Part shown: positions 1 through 8,595 of the stretch, in pieces
Position numbering within the stretch: the first letter of the stretch is position 1
How the letters are laid out: the number at the start of each line of letters is the position of its first letter
NCBI RefSeq assembly: GCF_004912165.1
Contig: NZ_STGV01000006.1
Location: 242,446-306,445 of the forward strand
From: Peteryoungia ipomoeae
GTDB taxonomy: Bacteria > Pseudomonadota > Alphaproteobacteria > Rhizobiales > Rhizobiaceae
Direction: 5' to 3'
DNA: 64,000 nucleotides
The notes under the pieces: model-generated
Databases searched by the model: none
Told to the model about the DNA's origin: nothing
What the model saw: only the letters and a program-made list of their open reading frames with translations
Made by a program: the position numbers and the translations under genes

Positions 1-1
1 G

Positions 2-1255
2 GCGCGCGGGCTTTATCTGCCGTCTGTCGATCTGGAGGCAAGCGTTGGCCGACGTCGCCTGTCGAATGACAGCACCGGCACTCTCACGCAGGATTATGAG
101 AACTTCTCGAATGCCGAAGTCGGCCTGACTGTTACCCAACGTCTGCTGGATGGTGGCGGTCGTCGTGCACAGGTCGATCAGCAGGCCTCTCGCGTGGACA
201 GCGCGTCGTTCCGCGTTCTGGATCGCTCGGAAACCGTCGCGCTTCAGGTCGTGCAGGACTATCTTGAATATATCCTGCAGGCCAAGATCGTCGGCATTGC
301 CAAGCAGAATGTCGATTTCCACGGTGGCATTCTCGGCGACATCCGCCAGGGCATCTCCGGCGGCGCTCTGACCGATGTCGACGCCCTGCAGGGGCGTGAA
401 CGTCTGGATGCGGCGCGCGCCCGTCTGCGCGAAGCCCAGGAAGAGCTGGAGCTGACCAAGATCCGTTTCCTGAAAACGGTGGGCGAGCCGATCACCAATG
501 CCAAGATGCCGCCGTCGATGGGCAAGTTCCTGCCGCGTTCTCTACAGGATGCCATTGCTGCTGCAAAAACCAGCAATCCGCGGATTTATGCGGCCCGCGC
601 CGATATCGATGCCGCTGATGCGGCGGTGCGCAATTCGCGCTCCAACTATGCACCGACCGTCGACCTTGAAGGTCGGGCAAGCGTCGGCAACGATGTTGGC
701 ACGAGCCAGGGCAATACCAACGATGTGCAGGTTCGTCTTGTGGCGCGTTGGAACCTCTATCGTGGCGGTATCGATCAGGCTCGCGAGCAGGAGCAGATCC
801 GCCGTGCGAGCGAACAGCGTTTCGCGTCTGACCAGGTTCACCGGGAGATCGAAGAGTCTGTCCGCTCGGCCTGGAACGAGCGCAGCAGCCGTGGCGAACT
901 CTCGCAGATCCTCGGTTCGCAGTCGTCGCAGAATGCGAAGCTCGTCTCGTCTTACGGCGAGCAGTTCAAGATCGGCCAGCGTTCGCTGCTCGACGTGCTC
1001 GATGCGCAGAACACGCGCTTCAATACGAGCATTGTCGCCGAAACGGCACGTTTTGCCGCGCTGTTTGCCGAATACAAAATCCTGGCCGCTTCGGGTTCAT
1101 TGTTGAAGTCGATGAGTGTCAAGCCCGTCGGCCAGTCAGAAGCTTACGCGCGCAACGAGTTTTCCGTGAAGGCAAACCAGACTGGGGGGTATGCCAAGCG
1201 GGATCCGCGGCAACAGGCGGGTGTTCCGATGGACCTCCTGGCGCCGCTTCAGTAA
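2..1255 (+). CDS. TolC-family outer membrane channel of a type I secretion system (5' end outside window)
   Basis: The open frame runs in from the window edge, so the signal peptide and first part are missing; about 417 residues are visible. The protein has the TolC/OEP layout: long amphipathic helices alternating with short strands, with a late repeat of the pattern 'LYRGGIDQAREQ' (an N-L-Y-R-G-G turn typical of the second OEP half) matching an earlier 'LLDGGGRRAQV'. Proteins of this family form a trimeric outer membrane tunnel that docks on an HlyD adaptor. The exporter ATPase starts 21 bases downstream and the HlyD adaptor follows, so this is the outer membrane part of one type I secretion machine. 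The C-terminal tail of about 40 residues after the last helix is polar and not conserved in the family as far as I know. Substrate is not encoded in the visible part; a large adhesin is likely given the LapG-like protease nearby. Confidence 0.9.
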   Translation, partial: ARGLYLPSVDLEASVGRRRLSNDSTGTLTQDYENFSNAEVGLTVTQRLLDGGGRRAQVDQQASRVDSASFRVLDRSETVALQVVQDYLEYILQAKIVGIAKQNVDFHGGILGDIRQGISGGALTDVDALQGRERLDAARARLREAQEELELTKIRFLKTVGEPITNAKMPPSMGKFLPRSLQDAIAAAKTSNPRIYAARADIDAADAAVRNSRSNYAPTVDLEGRASVGNDVGTSQGNTNDVQVRLVARWNLYRGGIDQAREQEQIRRASEQRFASDQVHREIEESVRSAWNERSSRGELSQILGSQSSQNAKLVSSYGEQFKIGQRSLLDVLDAQNTRFNTSIVAETARFAALFAEYKILAASGSLLKSMSVKPVGQSEAYARNEFSVKANQTGGYAKRDPRQQAGVPMDLLAPLQ

Positions 1256-1276
1256 CCGCCCATCCAATAGGATGAA

Positions 1277-3430
1277 ATGTTGAATGTCATGGTAGAAGCG
1301 ACGGGCACTCGTGCCCGCGCAAGTTTTCGTGCGTCCTTCAAAGCTGTGGCTGCCTACTATGGACGGCCCAGCTCAGATACTGTCTTGTTCTCCGGACTGC
1401 CGGACGAAATCGTCGAGTCGCTGGAACCTGATGATGTCGAACATATGGCTGAGCGCATTGGCCTGCAGGTCACGCGGGTTGGCCAGCGGGCACTGAAAAC
1501 GGGGGACTTCGACTGTCCGGCAATCGTCGTTCTTGAGGATGGCGGCACGCTGCCCTTGCTCGATGTCAGCGAGGATGGCGTTTTCACCCTCGATCTGCGA
1601 GACGGCTCGGGTGCTGCCCGAATTGGGCGCGAGGAGCTTGCGGCCATGGGCCCGCAATTCGCCTTTGCCTTTACCCTGTTTTATCGCAATGATGCCGAAG
1701 AGGCAGTCCTTGGCGAGGCGGAGAAGATCGAATCTCGCCATTGGTTGGTGCGCGCACTGGCGCCCTATTGGCGCACCTATCTGCGTGTTGTGGTTGCGGC
1801 CTTGTTTATCAACCTGATTGCGCTGGCCTCGCCGCTTTTCACCATGAACGTCTATGACCGGGTTTTGCCAAACAAGGCGATCCCCACGCTCTGGGTGCTC
1901 GCGATCGGCATCATGGTCGCCTATCTCTTCGACTTTCTGCTGAAAACAGCGCGCGCGTCGCTGATCGACCACGCCGGGCGAAGCGCTGATTTACGGCTGT
2001 CCCAGATGATCTTCGACAAGGTCTTGAACACGACGCTTGCCTCGCGGCCGCTGTCCACGGGCGAGTATGCGAACCGCGTCATGCAATATGAGTTCGTGCG
2101 GGAATTCTTCACGTCGAACACGATCGGTCTGGTCATCGATACCGCTTTCGTCGTCGTGTTCCTGATCGTCATCTACCTGATTTCCGGATGGCTGGCCGTC
2201 ATTCCGGCCGTCGCGCTCATCCTGTCCGTCGCGATCGGCTTTTACGCCCAGGCAAAGATCGGTCACCGGATGGCAGCCTCCGCGAACGAGGCCTCCAAGC
2301 GCCAGTCTCTGCTCGTTGAGACGATCTCGACGATCGAAACGCTGAAAAGTTTGCGCGCCGAAGCAACCATGTTGCGCCGCTGGCAGGAGCTGATGAAGCA
2401 TTCGAGCCGGACCAGCGAAGAGATCAAGCATATCTCGACAAATGCCATCAATCTGACTGCCCTGATACAGCAGTTGGTTGGTGTGCTCATCGTCATCGCC
2501 GGTACCTATGAATTCAGCGAGGGGCGACTTGCCATGGGCGCGATCATCGCGACCGTGATGCTGGCCAGCCGGGCCGGCGCTCCATTGGGGCAGATTGCCA
2601 TGACTCTGGCGCGGTTTCGCCAGGCATCGCTATCGCTACGCATTCTCGATCAGGTCATGGAGCAGCCGGAAGACCGGCCTGCCACCGTCGGCTTCGTCAA
2701 TCGCGAAATCAGGCAAGGCGGCTTTGCGTTTCAGGATGTGTCCTTCCAGTATCCGGGATCGGACCAGCCTGTTATCAGCAAACTTTCGCTGACCGTCGCG
2801 CCCGGAGAGCGCATCGGCATTATCGGTCGCATCGGCTCGGGCAAGACCACGCTCGGTCGCCTGCTCGATGGTCTCTTCGTTCCGTCCGAAGGTCGGATAC
2901 TGATCGATGGCGTGGATATTCGTCAGTATCACATGTCAGAGGTGCGTGCTTCCGTTGCGGTCGCGGGCCAGTCCTCCGATCTCTTTTCCGGAACGGTCAA
3001 GGAGAACCTGTTGATTGGTCGGGCCGATGCGACCGATGAAGAACTTCTCGAAGTGGCCCGGATGACTGGCGTCGAGGAGTTTGTCGCTCGTCACCCCCGT
3101 GGCTTCGACATGCCGGTTGGCGAGCGCGGCAACAATCTGTCCAATGGTCAGAAGCAGGCGATGACCATCGCCCGGCTTCTTTTGACCAAGCCCAAGATTG
3201 TCTTCCTGGATGAGCCGTCCGGCGCCATGGATCTTGCAAGCGAGCGGCATCTGCTCAACCGTCTGTCGACGGCCTTCGACCGGAATACGACGCTGCTGGT
3301 GGCAACGCACCGTTTTTCGATGCTCGATCTCGTTGATCGCCTCATCGTGCTCGACAAGGGCAAGATCGTGGCTGATGGGCCTAAGAAATCCGTCATTGAG
3401 GCGATGCAGGCGAGGGGGATGAAGCCATGA
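1277..3430 (+). CDS. Type I secretion ABC transporter, fused permease/ATPase (LapB/HlyB type)
   Basis: 717 residues, the usual length for HlyB/LapB exporters. Residues 1-140 form a C39-peptidase-like N-terminal domain without a recognisable Cys-His catalytic pair, as in HlyB-type CLD domains. Residues about 165-450 hold the membrane domain. The nucleotide-binding domain has Walker A GRIGSGKT (517-524), signature LSNGQ (621-625; usual LSGGQ), Walker B IVFLDE (641-646) and H-loop His678. It powers one-step export of a protein substrate across both membranes with the TolC and HlyD partners. The start ATG is preceded by AGGATGA. Its stop overlaps the start of the HlyD gene by four bases (ATGA), indicating translational coupling. 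Confidence 0.93.
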   Translation: MLNVMVEATGTRARASFRASFKAVAAYYGRPSSDTVLFSGLPDEIVESLEPDDVEHMAERIGLQVTRVGQRALKTGDFDCPAIVVLEDGGTLPLLDVSEDGVFTLDLRDGSGAARIGREELAAMGPQFAFAFTLFYRNDAEEAVLGEAEKIESRHWLVRALAPYWRTYLRVVVAALFINLIALASPLFTMNVYDRVLPNKAIPTLWVLAIGIMVAYLFDFLLKTARASLIDHAGRSADLRLSQMIFDKVLNTTLASRPLSTGEYANRVMQYEFVREFFTSNTIGLVIDTAFVVVFLIVIYLISGWLAVIPAVALILSVAIGFYAQAKIGHRMAASANEASKRQSLLVETISTIETLKSLRAEATMLRRWQELMKHSSRTSEEIKHISTNAINLTALIQQLVGVLIVIAGTYEFSEGRLAMGAIIATVMLASRAGAPLGQIAMTLARFRQASLSLRILDQVMEQPEDRPATVGFVNREIRQGGFAFQDVSFQYPGSDQPVISKLSLTVAPGERIGIIGRIGSGKTTLGRLLDGLFVPSEGRILIDGVDIRQYHMSEVRASVAVAGQSSDLFSGTVKENLLIGRADATDEELLEVARMTGVEEFVARHPRGFDMPVGERGNNLSNGQKQAMTIARLLLTKPKIVFLDEPSGAMDLASERHLLNRLSTAFDRNTTLLVATHRFSMLDLVDRLIVLDKGKIVADGPKKSVIEAMQARGMKP

Positions 3431-4719
3431 GTCGTGCCATCGTTGATGCTCCTCCTTTCATGGCGCGTATGATCGTTGGCCTGATCGGCGCCATGATCGT
3501 GATTTTCGTCGCTTGGGCGGCCATTGCCGAGATCGATGAGATCGCGCGTGGGGAAGGCAAGGTCATTCCACTCTCCAAGACGCAAATCATCCAGTCGTCC
3601 GAGGCGGGTATTGTTCAGACGATCGCCGTGCAGCTCGGCCAAGTGGTTCGCAAGGGCGAGTTGCTCGTGCAGATCAACAACACGACGACGGAATCCTCGC
3701 TCGGTGAGGCTGAGGCCAAGGCGCGCGCGCTCGGTGCCAAGGTTGCGCGGTTGGCGCTGGAAGAGGCCGGCGCCTATGACGAACAGTTCGTCTGCCCGCC
3801 AAGAGTACTCGAAGTTGCAAGCAGTGTCTGCGAAAACGAGGAGCGGCTGTTTGCGGCCAACAAGGCAGCCTATGAGAACAAGGCCGGAGTTTTGCGTGAG
3901 CGGGTCCGCCAGCGGGAAAACGAGCTGAGCGAAGCGCATGCCAATATCGCCCGCCTTGAGCAGAACATCACACAGGCAACGCGCCAGTACGATCTGATGA
4001 GTCCACTCGCCAAGAAGGGCCTGGTGGCGCAGACGGAGGTCATTTCGCTGGAGCGGGAACTGACCGATCAACGCGGCCAGATCACGGTGTACCAGGAGAG
4101 CCTCGAGCGCTTGCGGGGTGCCGTCGAAGAGGCCCGCCTTCAGGTCGATGAGTTGTCGTTGCAACTTCGGCAGCAGGCTCTGACCGAGAAGGCGCAGACG
4201 CTTTCAGAGCTATCGGTCATTGATGAAACGATCCGTGGTGCGTCTGATCGCGTCAGCCGCACCGACATCCGCTCGCCGGTGGACGGCATCGTCAACACAC
4301 TCGAGGTCAATACGATCGGCGCCTATGTCGATCCTGGAACGGTGGTTGCGGGTATCGTGCCCACCGCAGACACGCTGCTGATCGAGGCGAAGATTTCGCC
4401 GCGCGATGTGGCCTTTATCCGCCGCGGTCAGAAGGCAATCGTCAAGGTCACGGCCTACGACTTCTCGATCTTTGGTGGGCTGGAAGGCGAAGTCACGAAT
4501 GTCTCTGCTGACAGTATCGTCGACAAGGAAAAGGGCGAAACCTTCTATCTGGTTCAGGTGAAGACGCAGGAGTCGCAACTGGTGCGCAATGGCGTCAGCT
4601 ATCCGATCATTCCAGGCATGGTGGCCTCGGCCGAGATCATGACCGGGCGCAAGACGATCCTGAGCTATCTGATGAAGCCGATCAACAAGGCCCAGTCCGT
4701 GGCCCTGACGGAGCGGTGA
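3427..4719 (+). CDS. HlyD-family type I secretion periplasmic adaptor
   Basis: 430 residues. One N-terminal membrane anchor (about 13-34), then a lipoyl-like half ('GIVQTIAVQLGQVVRKGELLVQIN'-type region near residues 58-80), a long coiled coil (about 85-270, rich in Glu/Arg/Gln) and a C-terminal beta-barrel containing the family segment 'GMVASAEIMTGRKTILSYL' near residues 398-416. This is the membrane fusion protein that joins the inner membrane exporter to TolC. Starts within the last codons of the ABC gene. The C-terminal conservation matches the HlyD/LapC branch rather than the RND adaptor branch. Confidence 0.93.
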   Translation: MSRAIVDAPPFMARMIVGLIGAMIVIFVAWAAIAEIDEIARGEGKVIPLSKTQIIQSSEAGIVQTIAVQLGQVVRKGELLVQINNTTTESSLGEAEAKARALGAKVARLALEEAGAYDEQFVCPPRVLEVASSVCENEERLFAANKAAYENKAGVLRERVRQRENELSEAHANIARLEQNITQATRQYDLMSPLAKKGLVAQTEVISLERELTDQRGQITVYQESLERLRGAVEEARLQVDELSLQLRQQALTEKAQTLSELSVIDETIRGASDRVSRTDIRSPVDGIVNTLEVNTIGAYVDPGTVVAGIVPTADTLLIEAKISPRDVAFIRRGQKAIVKVTAYDFSIFGGLEGEVTNVSADSIVDKEKGETFYLVQVKTQESQLVRNGVSYPIIPGMVASAEIMTGRKTILSYLMKPINKAQSVALTER

Positions 4720-4723
4720 GGCC

Positions 4724-5380
4724 ATGACCGTCGCTGATCCCCATTCATCTAAATCTGAAGCCAGTGATCTGGCGGCTCAGATCGTGCCGGAGCTTGAAGA
4801 AGGCGATGCGGAACCGAAATTCCGCGCGATCGCCTGCGCCGATGGCGTGCGGCGGGGGATCAGGCTGGAAACCATCTATTGGGATGGTCTGGCGTCTCTG
4901 GTCGCCGGCTCGCGCCACTCTTTGTCGGATATCGTGGAACGGGCATCGGTACAGGTTGGCGAGGGAAGCAATCTCGCGTCCATGTTGCGGGTGCTGGCAT
5001 TTCGCTGGATGTGGCGCCGCTATTCCGATCTTCAGGCGGCATATTCGGCCGATACGCTGAACACGCTGGTGCATGCCTGCCCCAGCCCAGTCATCGTGCT
5101 GACCCGGGACAAGAAGATCCAGCTGTTCAATGAGGCGTTTGTGACACTGCTGAAACAACGGCTTGCTCTCGGCAATGTTCTTCAGCTATCGACGGGCTTC
5201 CGCTTCGTTTTGGAAACGCAGGTGGAAGAGGCCCTGGAGATTTTGGCGAGCAAGGGCAAGATGATCACCACAGGCTTTACCGCCAGCTGCGGCGGGCGCC
5301 AGCTCTCCGGCCAGATTAACCTCGCCATGGTCCCCACACATCGCAAGCCCATGGTCATCGGCTACATCGTTCGCCACTAG
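4724..5380 (+). CDS. Ribbon-helix-helix (RHH_4-like) plus PAS domain protein, predicted regulator
   Basis: 218 residues, 4 bases after the HlyD stop, so last gene of the secretion operon. Residues about 42-98 fit the RHH_4 pattern: a basic beta strand (RRGIRLE), a Trp/aromatic helix (YWDGLASLV), 'SLSDIVERA', then the characteristic 'SNLASMLRVLAFRWM'. Residues about 112-216 look like a PAS domain ('ACPSPVIVLTRDKKIQLFNEAF' split as strand-turn-strand-helix, ending in 'IGYIVRH'). RHH_4 proteins are usually stand-alone and about 80-100 residues; a C-terminal PAS sensor is an uncommon addition. I infer a signal-responsive DNA-binding protein that regulates the secretion genes or the adhesin. The domain call is by eye; an alternative is that only the PAS part is functional. 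Confidence 0.7.
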   Translation: MTVADPHSSKSEASDLAAQIVPELEEGDAEPKFRAIACADGVRRGIRLETIYWDGLASLVAGSRHSLSDIVERASVQVGEGSNLASMLRVLAFRWMWRRYSDLQAAYSADTLNTLVHACPSPVIVLTRDKKIQLFNEAFVTLLKQRLALGNVLQLSTGFRFVLETQVEEALEILASKGKMITTGFTASCGGRQLSGQINLAMVPTHRKPMVIGYIVRH

Positions 5381-5467
5381 GGCTGCGGTTCTCCGCTAGT
5401 TAAGCCTGGTTCCATCCCGCTTCCGAGCGTGAGATCTGTGTACCAGAGGTCGACGACGGCAATGCTG

Positions 5468-6433
5468 TCAAAGCGCGCCGCCTTCTCCAGGAGCCACGTT
5501 GTCGAGGCTCGTCATGGCGAGTGCCTTGCCCTTGGTTTTGGTTCCATGCAGGAAGCCGCGACCGTTCGAGATCGAGAACAGTGGCTGGTAATTGGGAAGC
5601 TGGCTGTCGGCCAGTACCTGATTGCGCATGTTGTCCAGGATATAGTGGTTGCCGTTGACCTCTACCGACAGGACGGCATGGTAGAACTTGCGCTTTGTGT
5701 CGAAGAGGATGACGACGGTCATATCGTCAAGCGGAATGCCGCGGGCAGCAAGGACGGCCATCTTCAACAGGGCATAATCCTCACAGTCGCCTGTTCCGCG
5801 GGCGAGTGTCTGCGACGGGGAAGACCACTGATCCATGCGCCCATGGGTGTCGATGTCGCGACGATACTGGATGCGGTTGTTGATCTCGGCGTTGACGCTA
5901 TCCAGTTTTGCCCGGATTGAGCCAGCTTCTGCCTTGATCAGCGATACCTTGGCAAACGCCCGACAGTGCGCAGCCTGGCATTCCAGTGCGCTTCCATTTT
6001 TGATTTCGCGGAATGTCTCAGCCGATTTCTTCAGTGCGCCCAGCTTTCTGAAGGGTATGGCAACCGAATTGAACACATCGCCGCCGGTTTGGCGGCGGGC
6101 CTGTGCGGATGCGGCTTTCTTGCCGGAGATGGCACCGGTCAGGATGTCGTCATTGGCAGGTGGAACCGGAGAGTGTGCCGCAATGCTAACCTCGGTACCC
6201 ATGGACCTCAGCGCGCCGAGAGCAAATTTGCGACCCTCATCGACCCGTGCGGATGCCGCAGAAATCAGGCCCGTAAAACGAAGCGGTGTCACCCCGATTG
6301 CCAGGATCTGCGCAGCGGAAGAGTGCTGAAGCAAGACTGCGGTGGATGTCGCTTGGGCCGAAGGAGCGGATGCCAGAATACTGGCAAAGGCGAGAGCTGA
6401 GGCTGCGACGATATTGTTCTTTTTCTTGAGCAT
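5468..6433 (-). CDS. BTLCP-family transglutaminase-like periplasmic cysteine protease (LapG-like)
   Basis: From the ATG at 6433 the product is 321 residues with a clear signal peptide (MLKKKNN, hydrophobic 8-24, ASA-PSAQA cleavage region). A GTG 33 bases upstream is possible but has no ribosome site, whereas GGAGAAA sits correctly before 6433. The transglutaminase-fold triad is visible: Cys217 in GTGDCEDYALLK, His252 in FYHAVL, Asp267 in ILDNM. LapG proteases of this family cut the N-terminal retention module of giant type I secreted adhesins and release them from the cell; in Pseudomonas they are held inactive by LapD. The convergent neighbouring secretion operon fits that role. No LapD gene is in the window. 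The 100 residues before the core are longer than in classical LapG. Confidence 0.85.
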   Translation of the reverse strand: MLKKKNNIVAASALAFASILASAPSAQATSTAVLLQHSSAAQILAIGVTPLRFTGLISAASARVDEGRKFALGALRSMGTEVSIAAHSPVPPANDDILTGAISGKKAASAQARRQTGGDVFNSVAIPFRKLGALKKSAETFREIKNGSALECQAAHCRAFAKVSLIKAEAGSIRAKLDSVNAEINNRIQYRRDIDTHGRMDQWSSPSQTLARGTGDCEDYALLKMAVLAARGIPLDDMTVVILFDTKRKFYHAVLSVEVNGNHYILDNMRNQVLADSQLPNYQPLFSISNGRGFLHGTKTKGKALAMTSLDNVAPGEGGAL

Positions 6434-6741
6434 CGCGGTTTCTCCGATGTTGGTCGAAGAATGCACGATCCATATGAAATAACGGTTCGTATTTCTGGTG
6501 TATAGTATTGAAAATCAATGAGATATACTTTAGAAAAATGCTGCGTATTCCGTTTACCAAGCATTAGGCAAGGTCTCCCTGATGCAGTGCTGTTTTCCTT
6601 GGGTGGGGGAGCCGAGCTTTTCCGTCGCGATCGCATTGGATGAGCACGTTTACCCCGAAGATGGTGCATTGCTTCCCTTGCTTGGACGTTCTGCAGTGCT
6701 TACGGTCGAACCAAGGTGGAGCGGGTAGGGTGCTGCAGACA
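6434..6741. promoter_or_regulatory. AT-rich divergent intergenic region between LapG-like gene and lipoprotein gene
   Basis: About 308 bases between two divergent starts. The stretch 6471-6545 is much more AT-rich than its surroundings and contains several TATAAT-like words (for example TATAGTAT near 6502 and GATATACTTTAG near 6521), so promoters for both genes probably lie here. I see no convincing inverted repeat or small gene. Confidence 0.4.
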
Positions 6742-7929
6742 ATGTATTCTTTTGGGAAATCAGGTGTGATTTGCAAGGCGTGGCACTTCCTCGCGATCAC
6801 GGGGATGCTGCTGATCGCGGGGTGCCAGACGGATGATCTGAAGCCCACCGAGGGCGGGAAGAGTGAAGGTGCCGCAGCCGCAGCCAAGACACCCGGAAAT
6901 GGCGGTTTTTACAACCAGACACTGGGGGCAGGGCGTGTCCGCGTCGGGTATCTTGGCGTCCGTCGAAGCGATCATGCGGCGCGGCAGGCTGACAGTGAAG
7001 CTCGGGATGGCGCTGCACTGGCTGTCAGCAGCCTCGGTTCTGACATCGTCAAATTGACCATGCTGGAGAGTGCGGAAAGTCTCCCGGCCATTGAAACTGC
7101 GGCACGATCACTGGCGTCCCAGGGTATCGGACTTCTGATGACGACGGCGCGCGGCGCAGAACTGAGCGCCGTGCAGGCCGCCATGGTCGGGCGCGATGTT
7201 CCCGTCATCAGTTTCGAAACCAATGATGTCTCCTTGCCGGAGAATGTCTACCCGTTCCGATCAAGCCCGACCGACAGCCTGCTGGAAGGATCGACCTTTG
7301 CGCTGGCGGAAGGCGCAACGCATGCCATGGTGATTGCAGGGTCGCAAACCGAGGTGCCCGCAGCCGAGCGGCTTGCGCAGCAGATCAAGGCGTTCGGAGC
7401 GAAGGTTGAACCTGTGGCGCTACTGTCTGGCGGCGATGTACCGGCACGCTCCCTTGCATCCTGGAATAAGGTGGATCTGCTGATTTTCATGTCGGGGGTG
7501 AAGTCGCCAGGCGTGGTCTTGAAGAAGGCCGACAGTGCAAAGCCGCCGCGCCCTGGCCGCCGTCAGGTTGCAAGCACAGCGCTTGCTGCGTCGGATCTTG
7601 TGGACCCCAAAATGACGGGCACGATAGTCTGCCGCTACGACCAGAACATAGAGGCGCGGCTTGGCCGGCGTTACATGGCAACGTATGGCCTGCCGGCGTC
7701 GACCTCGGCAGCTTACGGATTTGATGCCATGGCGATGGCCATTGGGCTCGTCAATGCCTTCGGAGACGGGGCATTTGCCGCGGAGCGCCTGCGTAGCCCC
7801 TCCGGTTTCTCGGGGTCTCTCGGGATTTTCCGCTTTGAGGAGAATGGAGATGTTCGGCGCAACTGCGACGTCTTTAAAGTTGCCAAAGGATCATACGTCT
7901 TCTTTCAGAAGGCGCCACCAACACTTTAA
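6742..7929 (+). CDS. Periplasmic-binding-protein type 1 fold lipoprotein (penicillin-binding protein activator/LivJ-like)
   Basis: From the ATG at 6742 the product is 395 residues and begins with a lipoprotein signal: hydrophobic 15-27 and lipobox LLIAGC with Cys28. The 34-residue longer frame from 6640 would bury this signal and is unlikely. After a Gly/Ala/Lys linker (about 30-60) the rest has the two-lobe type 1 periplasmic-binding fold of LivJ/LpoA-like proteins, with segments such as 'GIGLLMTTARGAELSAVQA' and 'PVISFETND' expected of that fold. It is outer-membrane or periplasmic. The ligand is unknown; relatives are called penicillin-binding protein activators or branched-chain amino acid binding proteins, but no ABC permease lies beside it, which favours a cell-envelope role. 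Confidence 0.75.
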   Translation: MYSFGKSGVICKAWHFLAITGMLLIAGCQTDDLKPTEGGKSEGAAAAAKTPGNGGFYNQTLGAGRVRVGYLGVRRSDHAARQADSEARDGAALAVSSLGSDIVKLTMLESAESLPAIETAARSLASQGIGLLMTTARGAELSAVQAAMVGRDVPVISFETNDVSLPENVYPFRSSPTDSLLEGSTFALAEGATHAMVIAGSQTEVPAAERLAQQIKAFGAKVEPVALLSGGDVPARSLASWNKVDLLIFMSGVKSPGVVLKKADSAKPPRPGRRQVASTALAASDLVDPKMTGTIVCRYDQNIEARLGRRYMATYGLPASTSAAYGFDAMAMAIGLVNAFGDGAFAAERLRSPSGFSGSLGIFRFEENGDVRRNCDVFKVAKGSYVFFQKAPPTL

Positions 7930-8026
7930 CGTTTGTCAAGAAGGTGTGTGACGGGTCTCCATTGCCGAATTTTCTAATTGATCTACATTGCAAGCTGGAA
8001 ATTCTGATGGGCCGGAGGACGTTGTT

Positions 8027-8575
8027 TTGGCAAGCGCTTTGTTATCGGAACTCCCGAAAGGCGTTGAACAACGCCACTCTCCTGCATTGCGCATAGCGCA
8101 TTGGATTGTCGTTGCGCTCGTGTTTGTCACCTGGCCTTTGGGTCTGATGATTGGCTTCGTCAAAGATCAGGTGAAGCTTGATTTTTATGTGGTCCACGAG
8201 AGCATCGGCTTCCTGGTGTTGTGGTTCATGTTGCTGCGGTTGGGTATCCGCATGAGCGGCGGAGCGGTTCAGGTGGACGCGCCTCGCGGGGAAAAGCTTG
8301 CCGCCAGCACGGTTCATGGCCTCCTCTACGCCTTCCTGATCATCATGCCGGTTTCCGGGTTCCTGGCGACCAATGCCCACGGTTTCCCCTTGCAGTGGTT
8401 CTGGCTTGTCCCGATCTGGAGCCCCATTGGCAAAAGCCCTGAGATCGCTCCGATCCTGTCCGCGATCCATTTCTGGAGTGCATGGACCTTATTGGCTCTC
8501 GTCGCGTTGCACATTGCGGCCGCGCTCTTTCACCACATCATCCGGCGCGACGCCACGCTCTACCGAATTCTTTGA
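8027..8575 (+). CDS. Cytochrome b561-type integral membrane protein
   Basis: Four predicted membrane helices and the family histidines: His in RIAHWIV (helix 1), YVVHES (helix 2) and two in helix 4 (ALHIAAALFHH). Such proteins bind two b-type haems and pass electrons from the quinone pool or superoxide to periplasmic partners. I chose the TTG at 8027 because GGAGGA lies 8 bases before it; a longer TTG start at 7988 lacks a ribosome site. Product about 182 residues, normal for the family. The next gene follows closely on the same strand, but a functional link to it is not evident. Confidence 0.85.
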   Translation: MASALLSELPKGVEQRHSPALRIAHWIVVALVFVTWPLGLMIGFVKDQVKLDFYVVHESIGFLVLWFMLLRLGIRMSGGAVQVDAPRGEKLAASTVHGLLYAFLIIMPVSGFLATNAHGFPLQWFWLVPIWSPIGKSPEIAPILSAIHFWSAWTLLALVALHIAAALFHHIIRRDATLYRIL

Positions 8576-8595
8576 GGACGCCTGGAAAACCCATT

